Shown piece by piece: positions 36,444 through 48,419 of a DNA stretch of 64,000 nucleotides (the first letter of the stretch is position 1; each line of letters starts with the position of its first letter). The stretch covers positions 17,710,501-17,774,500 of the forward strand of contig NC_091255.1 in the NCBI RefSeq assembly GCF_042477335.2, read 5' to 3'. This DNA comes from Ovis canadensis (lineage: Eukaryota; Chordata; Mammalia; Artiodactyla; Bovidae). A model generated the notes under the pieces. That model saw nothing but the letters and a program-made list of their open reading frames with translations, ran no database searches and was not told the DNA's origin. The position numbers were made by a program, and so were the translations under genes.

Positions 36444-36955
36444 CTTCAATAAATATTTATTGAGTACCGCCTATGGGAAGAGCACCAAGTACACTAACAC
36501 CCTGTTCCCCAAAACACAGCTCTGAACTGGAGAGATGAAAGCCCTGCTTTCACAGAGCTCACAGCCTCCTGAGGGGAGGCAGCATAAGTGTGTCACACTG
36601 CATGAAGTTTCTAAAGCAAAGCCAAGCCGGGCGGAGAACAGGAGCCCTGGGGGAACAGGAAGAGCCCCTCAGAACAGGCCCAGGAAGGCCTCACTGAGAA
36701 GGCGTATTTCACACTTGGGGCTGACATCTGAGGGACTAAGAGAAGAAAGTGCCTGGGATATAAGTGGGATGAGGAAGTGGAAAGGCCCTGAGGTGGGAGC
36801 AGGCCTGGCTTAGCTGAAGGACAACAAGGTCACAGCGACTGGAGCAGAGTGAGGGGTGAGGAGGCAAGGGGTGCAGGTGCCAGGCCAGATCCTGCAGGCC
36901 CTCAGCAGCTCATTGTGAAAACTCTGGCTCCAACTCCAACAATTCTCAACAAAAC
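36444..36955 (-). repeat. L2 LINE remnant, 3' part
   Basis: TTCAATAAATATTTATTGAG, CAGGAAGGCCTCACTGAGAA, GGAAAGGCCCTGAGGTGGGA and CCAGATCCTGCAGGCCCT are antisense L2 text in the right order. The 36,535-36,813 plus-strand frame is the antisense of L2, not a gene. Confidence 0.75.
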
Positions 36956-38544
36956 AATGAATGCAGGTCACAGAGTCAGCTCAGAGGGCTTTTGAGACAT
37001 AAAGTTGGCACCCTGCTTCATCAATAGCTGAATTACCAAATTGAGCAACATAGGTCCCAATAGAGGATATTGGGACCACATCCCATATCTCAGCCATTGA
37101 CAGTATTTTAGCTTTCGAGGATTTCCCTGAGAAAAGCACATCCTTGGATAACTTAAAAAGTGGACTATTCATCTATCTCCTGCAAAGTACACAGGGTCCA
37201 TTTATTTCTGAGTGACCTTGTTCTAAGATAATTAACTTGCTTTCTCTCTCATTAAGTTTCCTTTTCTATAAAATGGAGTATCACCCGTATTTGGTTTGCA
37301 AGTATTTGTGAATCATTTTAAGCTCCTTGGAAGAAAATCACTACAGAAATTTGATGGAACATCATCATACACTTCTCTAACAACAATACCCTGCTATCAA
37401 TTCTGGTTCCTGACAGAATATTTATAATAGTACATTGCTCATTTATAACATCTTTTCCTCTAGTGTACTTAGTAATTTGAAAGGAGTAAGGGAAGGGGGG
37501 AAGCACATAAAATTAAAGACTTCTCAGTGGATAAAATGTAAAGGCTTTTTTTTAAATTGAAAACAAAACAAAACCTTGAGCCTCAGGGATATCTTAAAAA
37601 CTGTATAAAAAGTTAACTATGACTAATTTGTAGATAAAGAAAATTACAACACACACACACAGTTTACCACAAAAAACCAAGGAAATGCCTACCCCTGGAA
37701 TCAGCTCAAAGGACACTAAATAGCCTGATAGGGGCAATAACCAAGGGCACAGCTCATTCATTACTTCCTACAACCAGAGAGATTTATGAATTTGAACTTA
37801 CAGCAATTCTGCTGGATTTCCACATGAAGTACAGAATGATTATATATACAAATCTGTCTGATGGGTACTTTTACATAAGTGAGATACCTCCTTAACCTGA
37901 AAAATTATCAATAAAAATATCTGCAGCTTCCTTCTCTCTTCTGGGTGCCACGCTTCGAACGACAAAGCCAAGTCAAGCTGGGATCCCAGGAGGCAAGCAC
38001 CTCAGCCTGCTTGTGTGCACAGACGATTTACATCCCATAGTATACTTCTGACTACATTCCAAAGTCAATTATAAATTAACTGAATTTTCTGCACCCCCAC
38101 TAACATAAATAACTGAGAGTTGACTGTACTTCAAATAGGTATACTTCTTTTAAAGGCTGGCCTCAAAGCAAAATTACAAAATCTTTGAAATCTCTGCTTC
38201 CAAGAAGCTCTGACTTGAGCAATGGCAGTTAGATGCATGCGACTTCAAAGTTTATTATCTCATGTTCCTACGTTAAACAACTTACTGTTATAAAAGGAAG
38301 AGAAAGGTAATGATAATTGTTACACTAAAACAGATATACCAAGTAAATAACATTCTGATTTACAAATATCTTTGTGAATGAAGCACAAATGAAGAGAAAT
38401 GGAAGAAATATATATAGTTTGGATTAACTGCAGAGAACAATACTCATCATTTGCATTCTCTTCTCTTCTGGAAATAAGTTTGTCATTTATATAAGGCCTA
38501 CCCTGGTGTCCATCTGCAGCATTTTTGATGCACAAAATTCTAGA
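36956..38544. other. No recognised gene; short CA run
   Basis: AT-rich unique intronic sequence with (CA)n of about 14 bases near 37,648. A weak MIR-like piece lies at about 37,235-37,320. Confidence 0.35.
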
Positions 38545-38672
38545 GTGAGAACAGCATGAGCTCTGGGGTTCAAGCTCCAGCCATGCCACTTACTTTTAGA
38601 CTTTGGCAAATAGCTTTGAGACTCACTTTGAGCCTCCATTTCTTTACCTATAATATGTGAAAATAAAAGTAC
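38545..38672 (+). repeat. MIR SINE fragment
   Basis: GAGCTCTGGGGTTCAAGCTC, CATGCCACTTACTTTTAGAC and GAGCCTCCATTTCTTTACCT follow the MIR order. Confidence 0.65.
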
Positions 38673-38679
38673 TGTATGT

Positions 38680-39245
38680 CTACTGTATGATATCACTTAT
38701 ATGTGGAATCTAAAAAATACAACAACTAGTGAATATAACAGCAACAAAAAAACAAGCAGACTCACAGAGAATGAACTAGTGGCTCTCCCAGCGGGGGCAG
38801 GGAGGAGGAGCGGCAATACAGGGCTGGAAGGGTAGCAGGTACCAATATTACGTATTAAATAAGCTACAAGGATATATTGTACAACACAGGGAATATAGGC
38901 AATACTTCATAACTATAAATGGAGTTATACCTTCAATAACTGTGAATCACTATATTGTCTATTTGTAACATATGCTGTCCTGTGTGTATTTAGTCGTGTC
39001 TGACTCTTGCGACCCCATAGACTGTAGCCTGCCAGGCTCCTCTCTTCATGGGATTCTCCAGGCCAGAATCCTGGGGTGGGTTGCCATTTCCTTCTCTAGG
39101 GCATCTTCCTGACCCAGGAATCGAACCCGGGTCTCCTGCATTGCAGGTAGACTCTTTACCGACTGAGCTATGAGGGAAGCCCTGTGACTTATATAATCTT
39201 GTACATTAACTCTATTTCAGTTAAAAACACAATTAAAAAACATCT
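38680..39245 (+). repeat. L1 LINE 3' end, interrupted by a SINE
   Basis: GATATCACTTATATGTGGAA, ACAGAGAATGAACTAGTGGC and ATATTGTACAACACAGGGAA belong to the L1 3' region. After the Bov-tA the L1 text resumes with TGTGACTTATATAATCTTGT and an A-rich end. Confidence 0.8.
38985..39180 (-). mobile_element. Bov-tA SINE inside an L1
   Basis: Reverse Bov-tA with intact B-box region (GGAATCGAACCCGGGTCTCC). CCTGTG occurs on both sides (38,979-38,984 and 39,181-39,186). Younger than the L1 it splits. Confidence 0.87.
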
Positions 39246-40239
39246 GCCCTAATCTTAAAAAAAAAAAAAAAGGACTGTCTTTCTCTCTTGAAGGTATAAT
39301 GGAGATTCAGTGAGCTAATGCATGAAAAGTGCGTGGCACAAGTTCAGTTATACAGATGCAAACCTAAAGCCTAGAAAGGCAGAAACTATCTTGTCACCCA
39401 ACTACTCAGTGGCAGGGCTGGAGCTAAAAGTCAGGTCCCTTTAGTTACAGTTTAATCACTTTGTCAACTGCAGTTTGCTATACAGCATTGTCTCTCTGGC
39501 TTTGGCCAAAACTGAAACTATGAAGTTTTCTCTTCCTCCCCAAAACGTTCACTTCAGGCCCTGACTACAAATAAAGTGAGAATGCAAAGATAGGATAACT
39601 ATGTGTTGACTAATAGGTAAACGAAGGGGCAAGCAGAGACACCGAGCAAGGGGGAATTTGTCCAGGAGGTGTTCACTGCTGCTGGCCAAATGCTGCACTA
39701 CCACAGCTTCCATTGTAGGTCTGAAGCCTCAGGGCAGCACATTCTAATCTTGATCATAACTTTAACCTGGAGTCTAAGAAAATCCAGGACAACCAGCTAA
39801 GCAGGAAGAATGTGATGGTTAAAGAATCAGTGACCTCTCCTGCGCTACACTAAGATCCTCTCGGGCTTCTGCTTTGAGGAGAAGGAAAATGAATTTTGGG
39901 CTGTCCCTCTAAGTCACGTTTATTAATAAAGAGCAAGAATTGAGAAAGAAAACAGGACTGTAATCATTTTTAGAAGTGGTAGCAACAATATCACTAAGAA
40001 ATAATATAAACAAACATTGATAAGAGGTTAACAAACCAGAAAGCTGGACAGTGAGACAGTGCATAAGCCCCAGCTCATTTTCCTTCTACAGTTGTATAAA
40101 CCAGGAGAAAGAAAAAAAAGAGTATATTCGAAAGAATGGTCAAAACAATAATAGTGTAATCGCTACCAGTGTCTTTATCACACTGCCAAGTAATTAGTTT
40201 CCTTGGCATGAATTTGTGTGTGTGTGTGTCCCCCCCGCA
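39246..40239. other. No recognised gene; weak MIR traces
   Basis: Weak MIR-like pieces around 39,310-39,470, and a (TG)n tract of about 14 bases followed by a C-run at 40,216-40,236. Confidence 0.35.
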
Positions 40240-40400
40240 TTCTGCTTTTTCTTTGAGATATAATTGATATATAACACTGTATTATTTTTAGGTGTATAAT
40301 ATGATTTGACATACATATATATTGTGAAATGATCACCACAATAAGTTTAGTTTACATCCATCATTACTCGTAATTATAAAAATAAATTTTTTTTGGATCT
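40240..40400. repeat. L1-like fragment
   Basis: GAGATATAATTGATATATAA and TTGTGAAATGATCACCACAA are familiar from mammalian L1 text; orientation not decided. Confidence 0.5.
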
Positions 40401-43400
40401 GGATTTTTGATGGCCAGTTAGGGAAATACTGAGAGAGAAGACTGGTAGAAGGTTATCCTAAATATAAACATTAAATGGGAAACAGATTTAAAAAGGAGCA
40501 GGAAATCAGAAAAGAGGGAGAGACAGGATTCTGGCAAATGTAGAGGAAACCTAAGAAGTAGACACTTTAAAGACAATGGCAAACCCGCACAGGGATTTGA
40601 AATAATACGGTTGTGCAGAGAAGCGGCTCTTGGGCCAAATAGGAAGGAAAACAATATAATTTGGTCAAGACTAAGATGGGGAGTTTTGAAACAGAAAAGA
40701 GACGACTTGAGAAATGAAAGAAATATGGCCAAGGCAACACTTCCCCTTTTATTTTGACTTTCTTATAGTACTTTAAAGAGAATATTATAATTTAAGACTC
40801 TGAACATATACTGTACAATAGATATAACTCTTGGTAAAGAGAAAACTGGGGAATAAGAATCAGGACAAAAATTCACCAAGACCTGGTCTTGTACATATAG
40901 TCATCAGATGAAGCTGAGACAAACAAAATTATTTTAGGAGAAAGTTCTATGGTCTATTTTATTATTAAACAGAATAACAATACTTGGGGCACACTGTCAC
41001 AGGATGTTTCCCTCTGTTTAAGGAAAATCCAAATTGCAATACAAATGAAAATCCAGTTAATTTGGTCCTTATGAAATAGTACATACACTGAAATAACTGA
41101 ACAAAATGTAAAGACATGTCAGATTTTATGAAACTTCTGGAAATTACAGAAACCACAATAACGCAGTCATCATTATTTTTTTTAAATCATTGTCCTCATA
41201 ACTTCACATTTCCCAATGCATTGCATGCCCAATTTTACAAAGACTTAACTGCATCTTTGAAGATAATCAAGCTTAACAGGCAGCTAGAATAATTCATAGG
41301 TAGAAGGATATATAGAATTATCCAAAATTCTGCAACGCCAACAGAGAAAACTGTCTTTGGATTTGTGACACCAGGGGACAGATATCCACCAAGAAAGCTG
41401 AAGTGCAGCAAAGCACAGCTCTAGGACATTCAAACAGAACTTGAGCTGAGTGGAAGGCTTGGTTAACCACAGTTGAGTAAACCTGTGTTGCAGTGTAATC
41501 TGATAAGGAACCAACAGCATGGATTCTAGAAGTGTACACCATGTGTCCCTAACACGCTAGACTTCTTTGAAAGAGTTAATCAAACAGTGGATAAAAAAGA
41601 ACTGATGCATCTCATTCAAAAGTTTTTTTTTTTAAGTCTCTCATAAGAGATTAAGAAAATTTAGTAATTATTGTGGATTAAAACTTGATTAATAGACAAT
41701 AAACCAGGACCAATACTGAAAATCTCCAGAGATTAATACTAAGCTAGTATACAAATTTATTACTGACCCTGACATAGAAGAAGCTTGCACGGAGAGAAAA
41801 GGTGAAGAAAAGACTGGAAATTGCCAATGACGCAAACTAGCTACTGGAAAGCCTGGAAAGGTCCTGCTGAATAACAGTGAAATGTGCTCTTCACAAAGTG
41901 AAGAAGCAATACTTAAAGGACAGTGATAGACTCAAAGTTAATAGGTGGGAAAAAAAGGATTAAGCAACACTTACCAGCATGAGAAAAAGGGCAAAATAGG
42001 AGAAGACATGATACAGACTGACTAAGTAATAAATCGCAAAGAGAATGCCAGCTAATATCTCTTACATACCTTTTCCTTTATGAATATACAGAAACTGTAC
42101 GTAGAGATGTATTATAATAGAAGACTAAAAAATTAAAATAAAAGAGGACACTATTTAATGCAGCATATAATTAACCCGTTGAACATGCTGCCACAGGATA
42201 TTAATAAGGCACAAAGCTTAGTACAGCTTCCAAGGCCTCAGAGCTACCAGAATGCGGGTCCATCCTGAAATTACTCAGGGCAAGAAATGAAAATGGAGTA
42301 CATCCCTCACTCATGCTTCAGGGTATTAACCAGGCAAAGGCAGAAAGGAAGTTTCCTTCCTAACTGTTGTATTCAAAATGATTTATGGTTTCAACTTTTA
42401 GATATTCCTAAGTCTGTCCTAAAGTTCAAATTAAATAGACCCTTTTCCAAAAATTCTTACACTGTTTTTTCCAGATATATTCTTTTTGCCTGTCTATTTT
42501 TCTAAATAGCAGAGCCTTCCTTTTCACCCAATTCTTCTTCCACTTCACTTATCCCAGCTTCAAAATATTGCCTACGAAGTGATTGTGAACAGCCACTAAG
42601 ATATACATAAAACTGTGTTGGGCAAAAAGAGTTCTATAATTTGTTAAATTTTCTCAGCTTTTTCCTTTGAGTGGACCAAAATTTAAATTAATACAATATT
42701 TTGGTTCTGTTCATATCACGCAATAAAAATCTGAGCTTGGATGCTAAGATGAATCATATTTAACATTTTCACCTGTGACTGAGAGCTACAGCAAGAAATG
42801 TTCTTTGATAAAATGAATTTTAATCAATAAGTAATATAATTTTATAGAGTAAGATACTAGAATGCCACATTAAAAAGAGGGCTCTACCTTTGTAGGCTGG
42901 GGGTGGGGGGGTATGAGCAATTCATCTATGAAATGCGATGGCCTCAGTCAGTTCATAAATTAAACACATACAGAGTAGGCTATGAATGAGTTATAGGCAA
43001 ATTTCACAACTGCAAAGCCTAAGAAACTGTCTGAAAAACTCTGTGGGTCAATAAAACACAGATGTTACATTTAAAAGTTTTGAAAATAATAAAATTAAGT
43101 GTAGACGAGACCAAAGTGATCAGGAGGCAGGTTTACAACTTGTGTCCATTTTGTAATCCAATCCTCTCCATTTTGGGCTTAGCAATAAGGTGCCCCACAT
43201 GGTATAAAGCCAACCGTAGCATTCAAGCTTGACTGAATTTTAAAAGTGACACAGTGATCAAATATGCTCCAAAGGCATTCTAGAACGTCAGGGTGCTGCT
43301 GACCATCAAAATCAACCGTAGTGCTCACCTCAAATCTAAAACAGGATATAAGTACACTCTTTGAGTTAATTAAATACAAGCCCATCTATTTCATCTATTT

Positions 43401-43695
43401 AAAAAAAAAAAGTGTCCAGAATATATCACTTGCAAAGAAAGGTCTTATTATGTAATGTAGTGTAATACCAGAGTTAAAAATAAGCAGATGATCTTACAAA
43501 ATACAGCATTTATGTTTCTTCTCGAGTATAAACTCAGAATTTGCTTTAGAATGTCAATAAGTAACATGTTTAACAAGATGAAACAAATAGAAAGCCAGGC
43601 AGCAGAGCCCTTCTGTGGAATTCGATTTGGGAGACAAAAGAAGGAAGGTATATTTCAAACAGATGGAAAGTGAAAAATAATAAAGTCATCCTTAC
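40401..43695. other. No recognised gene or repeat up to RNF43 exon
   Basis: About 3.3 kb without recognisable young repeats, next to the first coding exon. Small simple runs only (GGGGGTGGGGGGG at about 42,900). Confidence 0.4.
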
Positions 43696-43947
43696 CTGCA
43701 TTAATTTTCCTTCTGCTGGAGTTATTTCAGCAACACCAGCAAACACGCCTTCCAAAGTGAGATTCAGTTTTCCTGTGGGGTCCATTTTCAAGGGGATCAC
43801 TCTGATAATAGCCTTCTGCTCAGCTGATCTTTCAGACTCCACCGCTGCTGCCAGTACCAGTCCCGTGCGTCCAAAGCCTGCCTGCAGGGTAGCCATCAGC
43901 AGCCAGGGCCAGAGGGCAGCCAGCTGTAGCTGGTGGCCACCACTCAT
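43696..43947 (-). CDS. RNF43: RNF43 first coding exon (residues 1-84)
   Basis: RNF43 is a single-pass transmembrane RING E3 ligase that ubiquitinates Frizzled receptors and so lowers Wnt signalling; R-spondin/LGR removes it from the surface. This exon begins with [17 protein letters not shown], a hydrophobic signal peptide (about residues 1-23), and continues into the extracellular region leading to the protease-associated domain. An N-L-T glycosylation sequon is at Asn62. The frame is open for exactly 84 codons and ends at CAG|GTAAGG (donor GT at 43,695-43,694), a consensus phase-0 donor. The start ATG (A at 43,947) has A at -3. I recognise the peptide as mammalian RNF43 and see no disruption. 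The transmembrane and RING parts are encoded further left, outside the window. Confidence 0.95.
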
Positions 43948-43982
43948 GCTACCAGCTGCAGCGATGCACTTCGGCCATACAT
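43944..43982 (-). promoter_or_regulatory. Two short upstream ORFs in the RNF43 5' UTR
   Basis: Read on the minus strand, ATG at 43,982 opens a 12-codon frame ([12 protein letters not shown]) whose TGA at 43,946-43,944 overlaps the RNF43 start codon as ATGA. A second ATG at 43,978 opens a 9-codon frame (MAEVHRCSW) whose TAG (43,951-43,949) ends one base before the RNF43 start. Context of the first is G at -3 and T at +4; of the second T at -3 and G at +4. uORFs ending at or just before a main start often tune translation by re-initiation or leaky scanning; that role here is inferred. Confidence 0.6.
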
Positions 43983-44128
43983 ACCGCTTCCAGTAGCTAA
44001 GACCAAACGCAGGTTCTCAAATCCAGACAAATGGCGGAAAAGAAATTTCTGCGTCAGTTTCAGAAAGCCGAGTTGTAGTTTTGGCCCTTCCTTTCTCTAA
44101 AGTATATTCCCAAGGACAGGTGGTATTC
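43948..44128 (-). other. RNF43: RNF43 5' UTR part of exon 2 (acceptor uncertain)
   Basis: Sequence directly upstream of the RNF43 start codon, read on the minus strand. Two acceptor candidates are visible: one after a pyrimidine-rich tract ending GCTTGAGCAG (exon would start at 44,128), and a closer one ending GGTCTTAG (near 44,000). Either keeps both upstream ATGs inside the exon. No ATG occurs between 44,128 and 43,983. The choice of acceptor is inference; a transcript alignment would settle it. Confidence 0.5.
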
Positions 44129-45973
44129 CTGCTCAAGCAGGGAAGAAGGTTATTGTCAGCCTACTTCTGCTTCAGGTATGTCATTTTCTCCCATCTTCAC
44201 TATGATTAGTAAAGATATCGCACTTCTCTTGGGAATTCTCAGTGTTGCTTGAGGTTGAATGTCACATCCTGAATTTTTATTATGTCAGATCACCTGGTGC
44301 TGGTCTTCCATATGCAACAAGTTCTCGAGCCACTAAACTCAATGTTAATGAACAAAACAAGGCAAAGTAAACGACTAAGGCCATGCATCAAAGGTGAGAG
44401 TGAAAAACTCCAGCTCAGAAAATGAAGAGGTGGCCCTTTTAAGTTACAAAACTTGTCAATGGTAAAAAACTAAAGATCACAGAGCTTCTTTTTTAAGGGG
44501 AAGGAGAGGGAACAATATTTCAGACCACACCTGAGAGATAGCCAAAGATGCTACATGTATTCATAAAAGTTTCAACATTAAACCGTACTTCAGCGTAGCC
44601 AAAGTTCCAGGCCCATTGAACCTATAACACTTTCCATGAACTTAAATATACTGAGTTTTAAATTTTCCACCTAGATTTGCTAGTAAGTTAGGTGCTGATT
44701 TATATGTCTTCACATATTCACAGGATAAATCCGAGCATCACAATCTTTTCCAATTTTCATAATTAGAAGAATATTTGAAAAGGTTGGCTTTCCAATTATC
44801 TTTTCCAGTTGAAATTCCTATTTCTATCTTTATCTTCCTTTCTATCTTAGGGATTCCTCCTTTTATTCTCCTACTTGAGAATGCCAAGCACTGTGATTTC
44901 CCATGAGATGCTTTTGGAAACTACTTTATTATCCAGATCTTATAATCTGTAATTTTCTGGGTTCATATTAAAACAAAGGACTATTCCTAACACGTTTTCA
45001 AATTCCTTGAGGAGGTGGGGAATAAAAGACAGTGGGAGTAAGGAGGTGATTAGTCTACAAGCTCTAAGTAGAATGCCCTGAAAAAGTAAAAATAATCCTG
45101 AGTAGAGTAGATCTGTGCTATTTCTAGGCACACTTGAGAATTTGGGTCTTTGTACAAACAAAATCTTATTCTAAGATTTCAAAATGTGCACCCTTAAGTA
45201 AATACAAATGCACTTCAACCACAAAGCCCACTGTGTTCAGAGGTCAAGTTAAAAAATCTTATTAAGTCTTCAGAATAAGTGCTGAAAAGCCAAGCAATTG
45301 AATATGAACCTGTTATATAGATTCTTTTCTTTCGCTGAGGCAGAAGGAGGGAAAAAAAAAGAATTTCAAAAGAAATCTGCAAACCTGTTGTGCTGTCGGG
45401 CCCACTGGAATCCACGGGGTGAAACAAATTCAATTATGCTTTTATAGATCCTGCTCAAGAAAAGGTTTCAACTGCTTAACCAAGTACAGTTCATTCTTCC
45501 ACCTTCTTACTCTGCAACCAAACCAAGTGCCCCACACTGCAGGTAGGAGCCGAGAAATTCCGCAGCCTGAAAAAATAATCCATGCAGGTCAAAGGCAGAA
45601 ACTTACTCCAAGGTTAGAGCTACTGTCCCCAAGAACTCTAAAACCACTGAGAGAGGATCCAAAACCATTTCTGAAATCTCCTTTCTAACAAAAGTCCTTT
45701 TTCTCCCCAAACAGCATATAAAAATGATGAGATCTTGAAAGAGCAAAGAAGCAAATACATCAGCAACAATTCACTACCAGGAACACAGACAATCCCAAAG
45801 GGAGAAGGCAAGGTCTCTGAATCATGGATAGACTTGGAAAGTTCGGAAGGATTCAAGTGCTTCCCTTCCAGAAAGACAATTCTGGATCAGCTCCCTAGAG
45901 GAGGAAGCCTGTGGTTTGTAATTGGTGTTCTAGCTCGGACTCCCTCCCCTGGGACTGCAATCACGCTCTCTAC
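44129..45973 (-). other. Probable RNF43 intron 1, no clear repeats
   Basis: About 1.8 kb between the candidate exon 1 donor and the ATG exon. It is AT-rich unique sequence; I see no recognisable ruminant SINE or LINE here, unlike most of the window. Depletion of insertions next to a promoter is common but is only suggestive. Confidence 0.4.
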
Positions 45974-46150
45974 CTGCTGACACAGTGAGGGTGGAGCGGC
46001 CAGAGGCAGCCGCCCCGTCCCGCCCCCTCCTCCTGGCTGCCTGGGGCACGGTGCGCGCACACTTCACCAGACACGTTCCTGAGCTCGCTCTTCTCTCGGC
46101 TCCCCGACTCCCTCTACTGAGCCACGGCCACACTGCACCCAGTTCAGTCC
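45974..46150 (-). promoter_or_regulatory. RNF43: Candidate RNF43 non-coding exon 1 and promoter
   Basis: A GC-rich patch with clustered CpGs and GC-box-like CCCGCCCC sequence, about 2 kb upstream of the first coding exon. That is roughly the distance between the non-coding first exon and the ATG exon of human RNF43. On the minus strand a donor-like CAG|GTAGAG sits at 45,974/45,973. It is the clearest CpG-enriched unique sequence between RNF43 and the HSF5 3' end. Transcription start and exact borders cannot be read from sequence. Confidence 0.45.
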
Positions 46151-47231
46151 TCAATACCTTCCTCTGAGTAAGCAAGCTCCCGCATGTAAATCAAGGCCAC
46201 GTGAACAGATAGGTAAGCAGATTCTGCAACCCAAGAGACAGACGGCGGGATGAGGAAATAAAGACCAAAAAAAAAAAGAAACCCATAAGATAAAATAATG
46301 GACACAACGTTTTGCAAATGTAAGTTCAAAGGGATATCTGCTCTTCTGGGTTTTAGTGTCTATAAAGGCCACAAAGCCAGAATAATGTGATCCTGTGCAG
46401 TAGTTCTCACTCACTGATTTATTGTCTTAAGTCAGCTACCCTGGCAAGAATTCTGCCCTTTTTATGCAGTTTTTCTTCAGCTTCTGCAAATTTAAATTCA
46501 GTAGCTCTTTTCTAAACTGCCTGTACCAAGCTTTTACATTAGGTGATGTCAGAGGGCTGGAATCTGTTATTTTCTTCTTACATCCCTGGGATGTGAAATA
46601 ATACTATGGATCAGACCTGGGCCTTCAATGTGAAACTGAAAGTAAGTCTATATCATAAATACAAGTAAAGGGGTAAATATATATGCTTAATAAGAGTGTA
46701 GGTAAAAAGAACACTGATTTTTGGTTAATTACATTTGTGAAAAATAATCCTTCTAGTAACTTTTACCACATTTGTGAACAATAACCCTTCTAGTAACATT
46801 TTCTTTAGAAAGAATGCAAACATTTCTGACGTAGGTTTCTAAAATTTGAATTTTCAAAATGACCAGATTGTATTTCACTGTGGCCAGACATCTTATTTTT
46901 AATCTGATGCCAATAATCTTTCCAAACTGTACAAATGAACAATGATGTGAATATGATTAACATTACACTTAAAAAAGGTTAAGATTTATGCTACATGCTT
47001 ATTGTGGTAAAAAGCACATTTTAAGTTGTGGCAAGAAGCACATAAAATTTCAAACAATTTCTAACGTGGACAAAAGAATTGTGAAAACTGACTACCTGTA
47101 AAATGTGGAGAATAATAACTGCATTGTAGGTTTGTTGTAAAGATTAAATGACATAATGCCTCTGAAGGCAAAAGGTATGAGTGACCTGGTCGCCTTGAGA
47201 ATTTTATCCCTAAAGAGGGTTTACAGTCTAA
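46151..47231. other. Intergenic, 37-bp tandem duplication
   Basis: Upstream side of the candidate RNF43 exon 1. Contains a tandem duplication at 46,731-46,804 (period 37 bp, unit beginning ACATTTGTGA) and otherwise AT-rich unique sequence. Confidence 0.4.
46731..46804. repeat. 37-bp tandem duplication (two copies)
   Basis: ACATTTGTGA... starts at 46,731 and again at 46,768; both copies share TCTAGTAAC and differ at a few positions. Confidence 0.75.
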
Positions 47232-47805
47232 TTTGAAGATACATTTACCCCAATGTTCACAGCAACACCACTTACAATAGCCAAGACATGGAATCAACCT
47301 AAATGTCCATCAACAGATAAATGGATAAAGAAGATGTGGTACATTCATACAATGGAATATTACTAAGCCAATAAAAAAGAATGAAATAATGCCATTTGCA
47401 GCAGCATGGATGGACCTAGAGACGATCATACTGAGTGAAGCAAGCCGAAGACAAATGTCATATGCGATCACTTACGTGTGCAATCTACAATATGACACAA
47501 TTAACTTATTTGCAAAGCAGAAAGAGACTCACAGACATGGAAAACAAACTTATGATTACCAAAGGGGAAAGTGGTGGAGGGGAGTAAATTAGGAGTTTGG
47601 GCTTAGCAGATACAAACTACTATATATAAAGTAAACAACAGAGACCTATTGTATAGTACAGGGAACTATATTCAGTATCTTGGAATAAACTATAATAGAA
47701 GAGAATCTGAAAAAATATGTGTGTGTGTGTATATATGTATCTGAGTCACTTTGTTGCACACTGAAACTAACACATTGTAATTCAATTATATTTCACTTAA
47801 AAATT
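47232..47805 (+). repeat. L1 LINE 3' end
   Basis: CAATAGCCAAGACATGGAAT, AATGTCCATCAACAGATAAA, GGATGGACCTAGAGACGATC and GTATAGTACAGGGAACTATA identify the end of L1 ORF2 and its 3' UTR; a (TG)n tract is internal. Not coding. Confidence 0.88.
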
Positions 47806-48137
47806 TAGTAAGTTTTTCAAGAGAGTTTATGGGGACAGTTTTGGCATTTTAGGCCTAATAACACCTAGAGCAGAGAGATAAATTCTAAAGTAAATTCTTA
47901 ATTTAGCACTTTTTATTTATTGGTTGACCATAAGAACATAATACAAATATAGACCTTTTATAGCTCCTTTCCTAAAGAACAGAAATAGATCTAATTCTTC
48001 TGGAGAGAATTTTTTAGAAGTGTGCTATGGTTTTATGTTTTTATGTATTCTATATAAAAGTATAACAAAAAGATTTAAATATACATTATTACATATCTGA
48101 TATATGCAAAAACATCTTTAAACTTTAAACAAACAGT
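47806..48137. other. No recognised gene or repeat
   Basis: AT-rich intergenic sequence. Confidence 0.3.
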
Positions 48138-48145
48138 AACCTACT

Positions 48146-48411
48146 ACAATGGCAACCCACTCCAGTACCCTTGCCTGGAAAATCCCATGGACGGAGGATC
48201 CTGGTAGGTTGCAGTCCATGGGGTCGAGAAGAGTCAGACGTGACTGAGCAACTTCACTTTCACTTTTCACTTTCACGCATTGGAGAAGGCAATGACAACC
48301 CACTCCATAACTCTTGCCTGGAGAGTCCCAGGGATGGCAGCCTGGTGGGCTGCCGTCTATGGGGTCGCACAGAGTCAGACACGACTGAAGTGACTTAGTA
48401 GCAGTAGCAGC
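48146..48411 (+). mobile_element. Bov-A2 dimer SINE
   Basis: Two Bov-A monomers joined by a CACTTTCACTTTTCACTTTC linker: the first from GGCAACCCACTCCAGTACCC, the second from TTGGAGAAGGCAATGACAAC. Flanked by AACCTACT at 48,138-48,145 and 48,412-48,419. Confidence 0.92.
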
Positions 48412-48419
48412 AACCTACT

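Larger units (their letters stand above)
1..43695 (-). other. RNF43: RNF43 intron after the first coding exon (partial)
   Basis: Everything left of the donor at 43,695 is assigned to the long intron between RNF43 coding exons 1 and 2; in human this intron is tens of kb long. I looked for the next exon, which should encode the cysteine-containing start of the protease-associated domain, on the minus strand and did not find it, so it lies beyond position 1. The repeats listed below at 1-43.7 kb sit in this intron. Confidence 0.75.

Noticed and set aside
1-43695. RNF43 exon 3 (start of the protease-associated domain)
   Set aside because: No minus-strand match to the expected cysteine-containing segment was found; it most likely lies left of the window.
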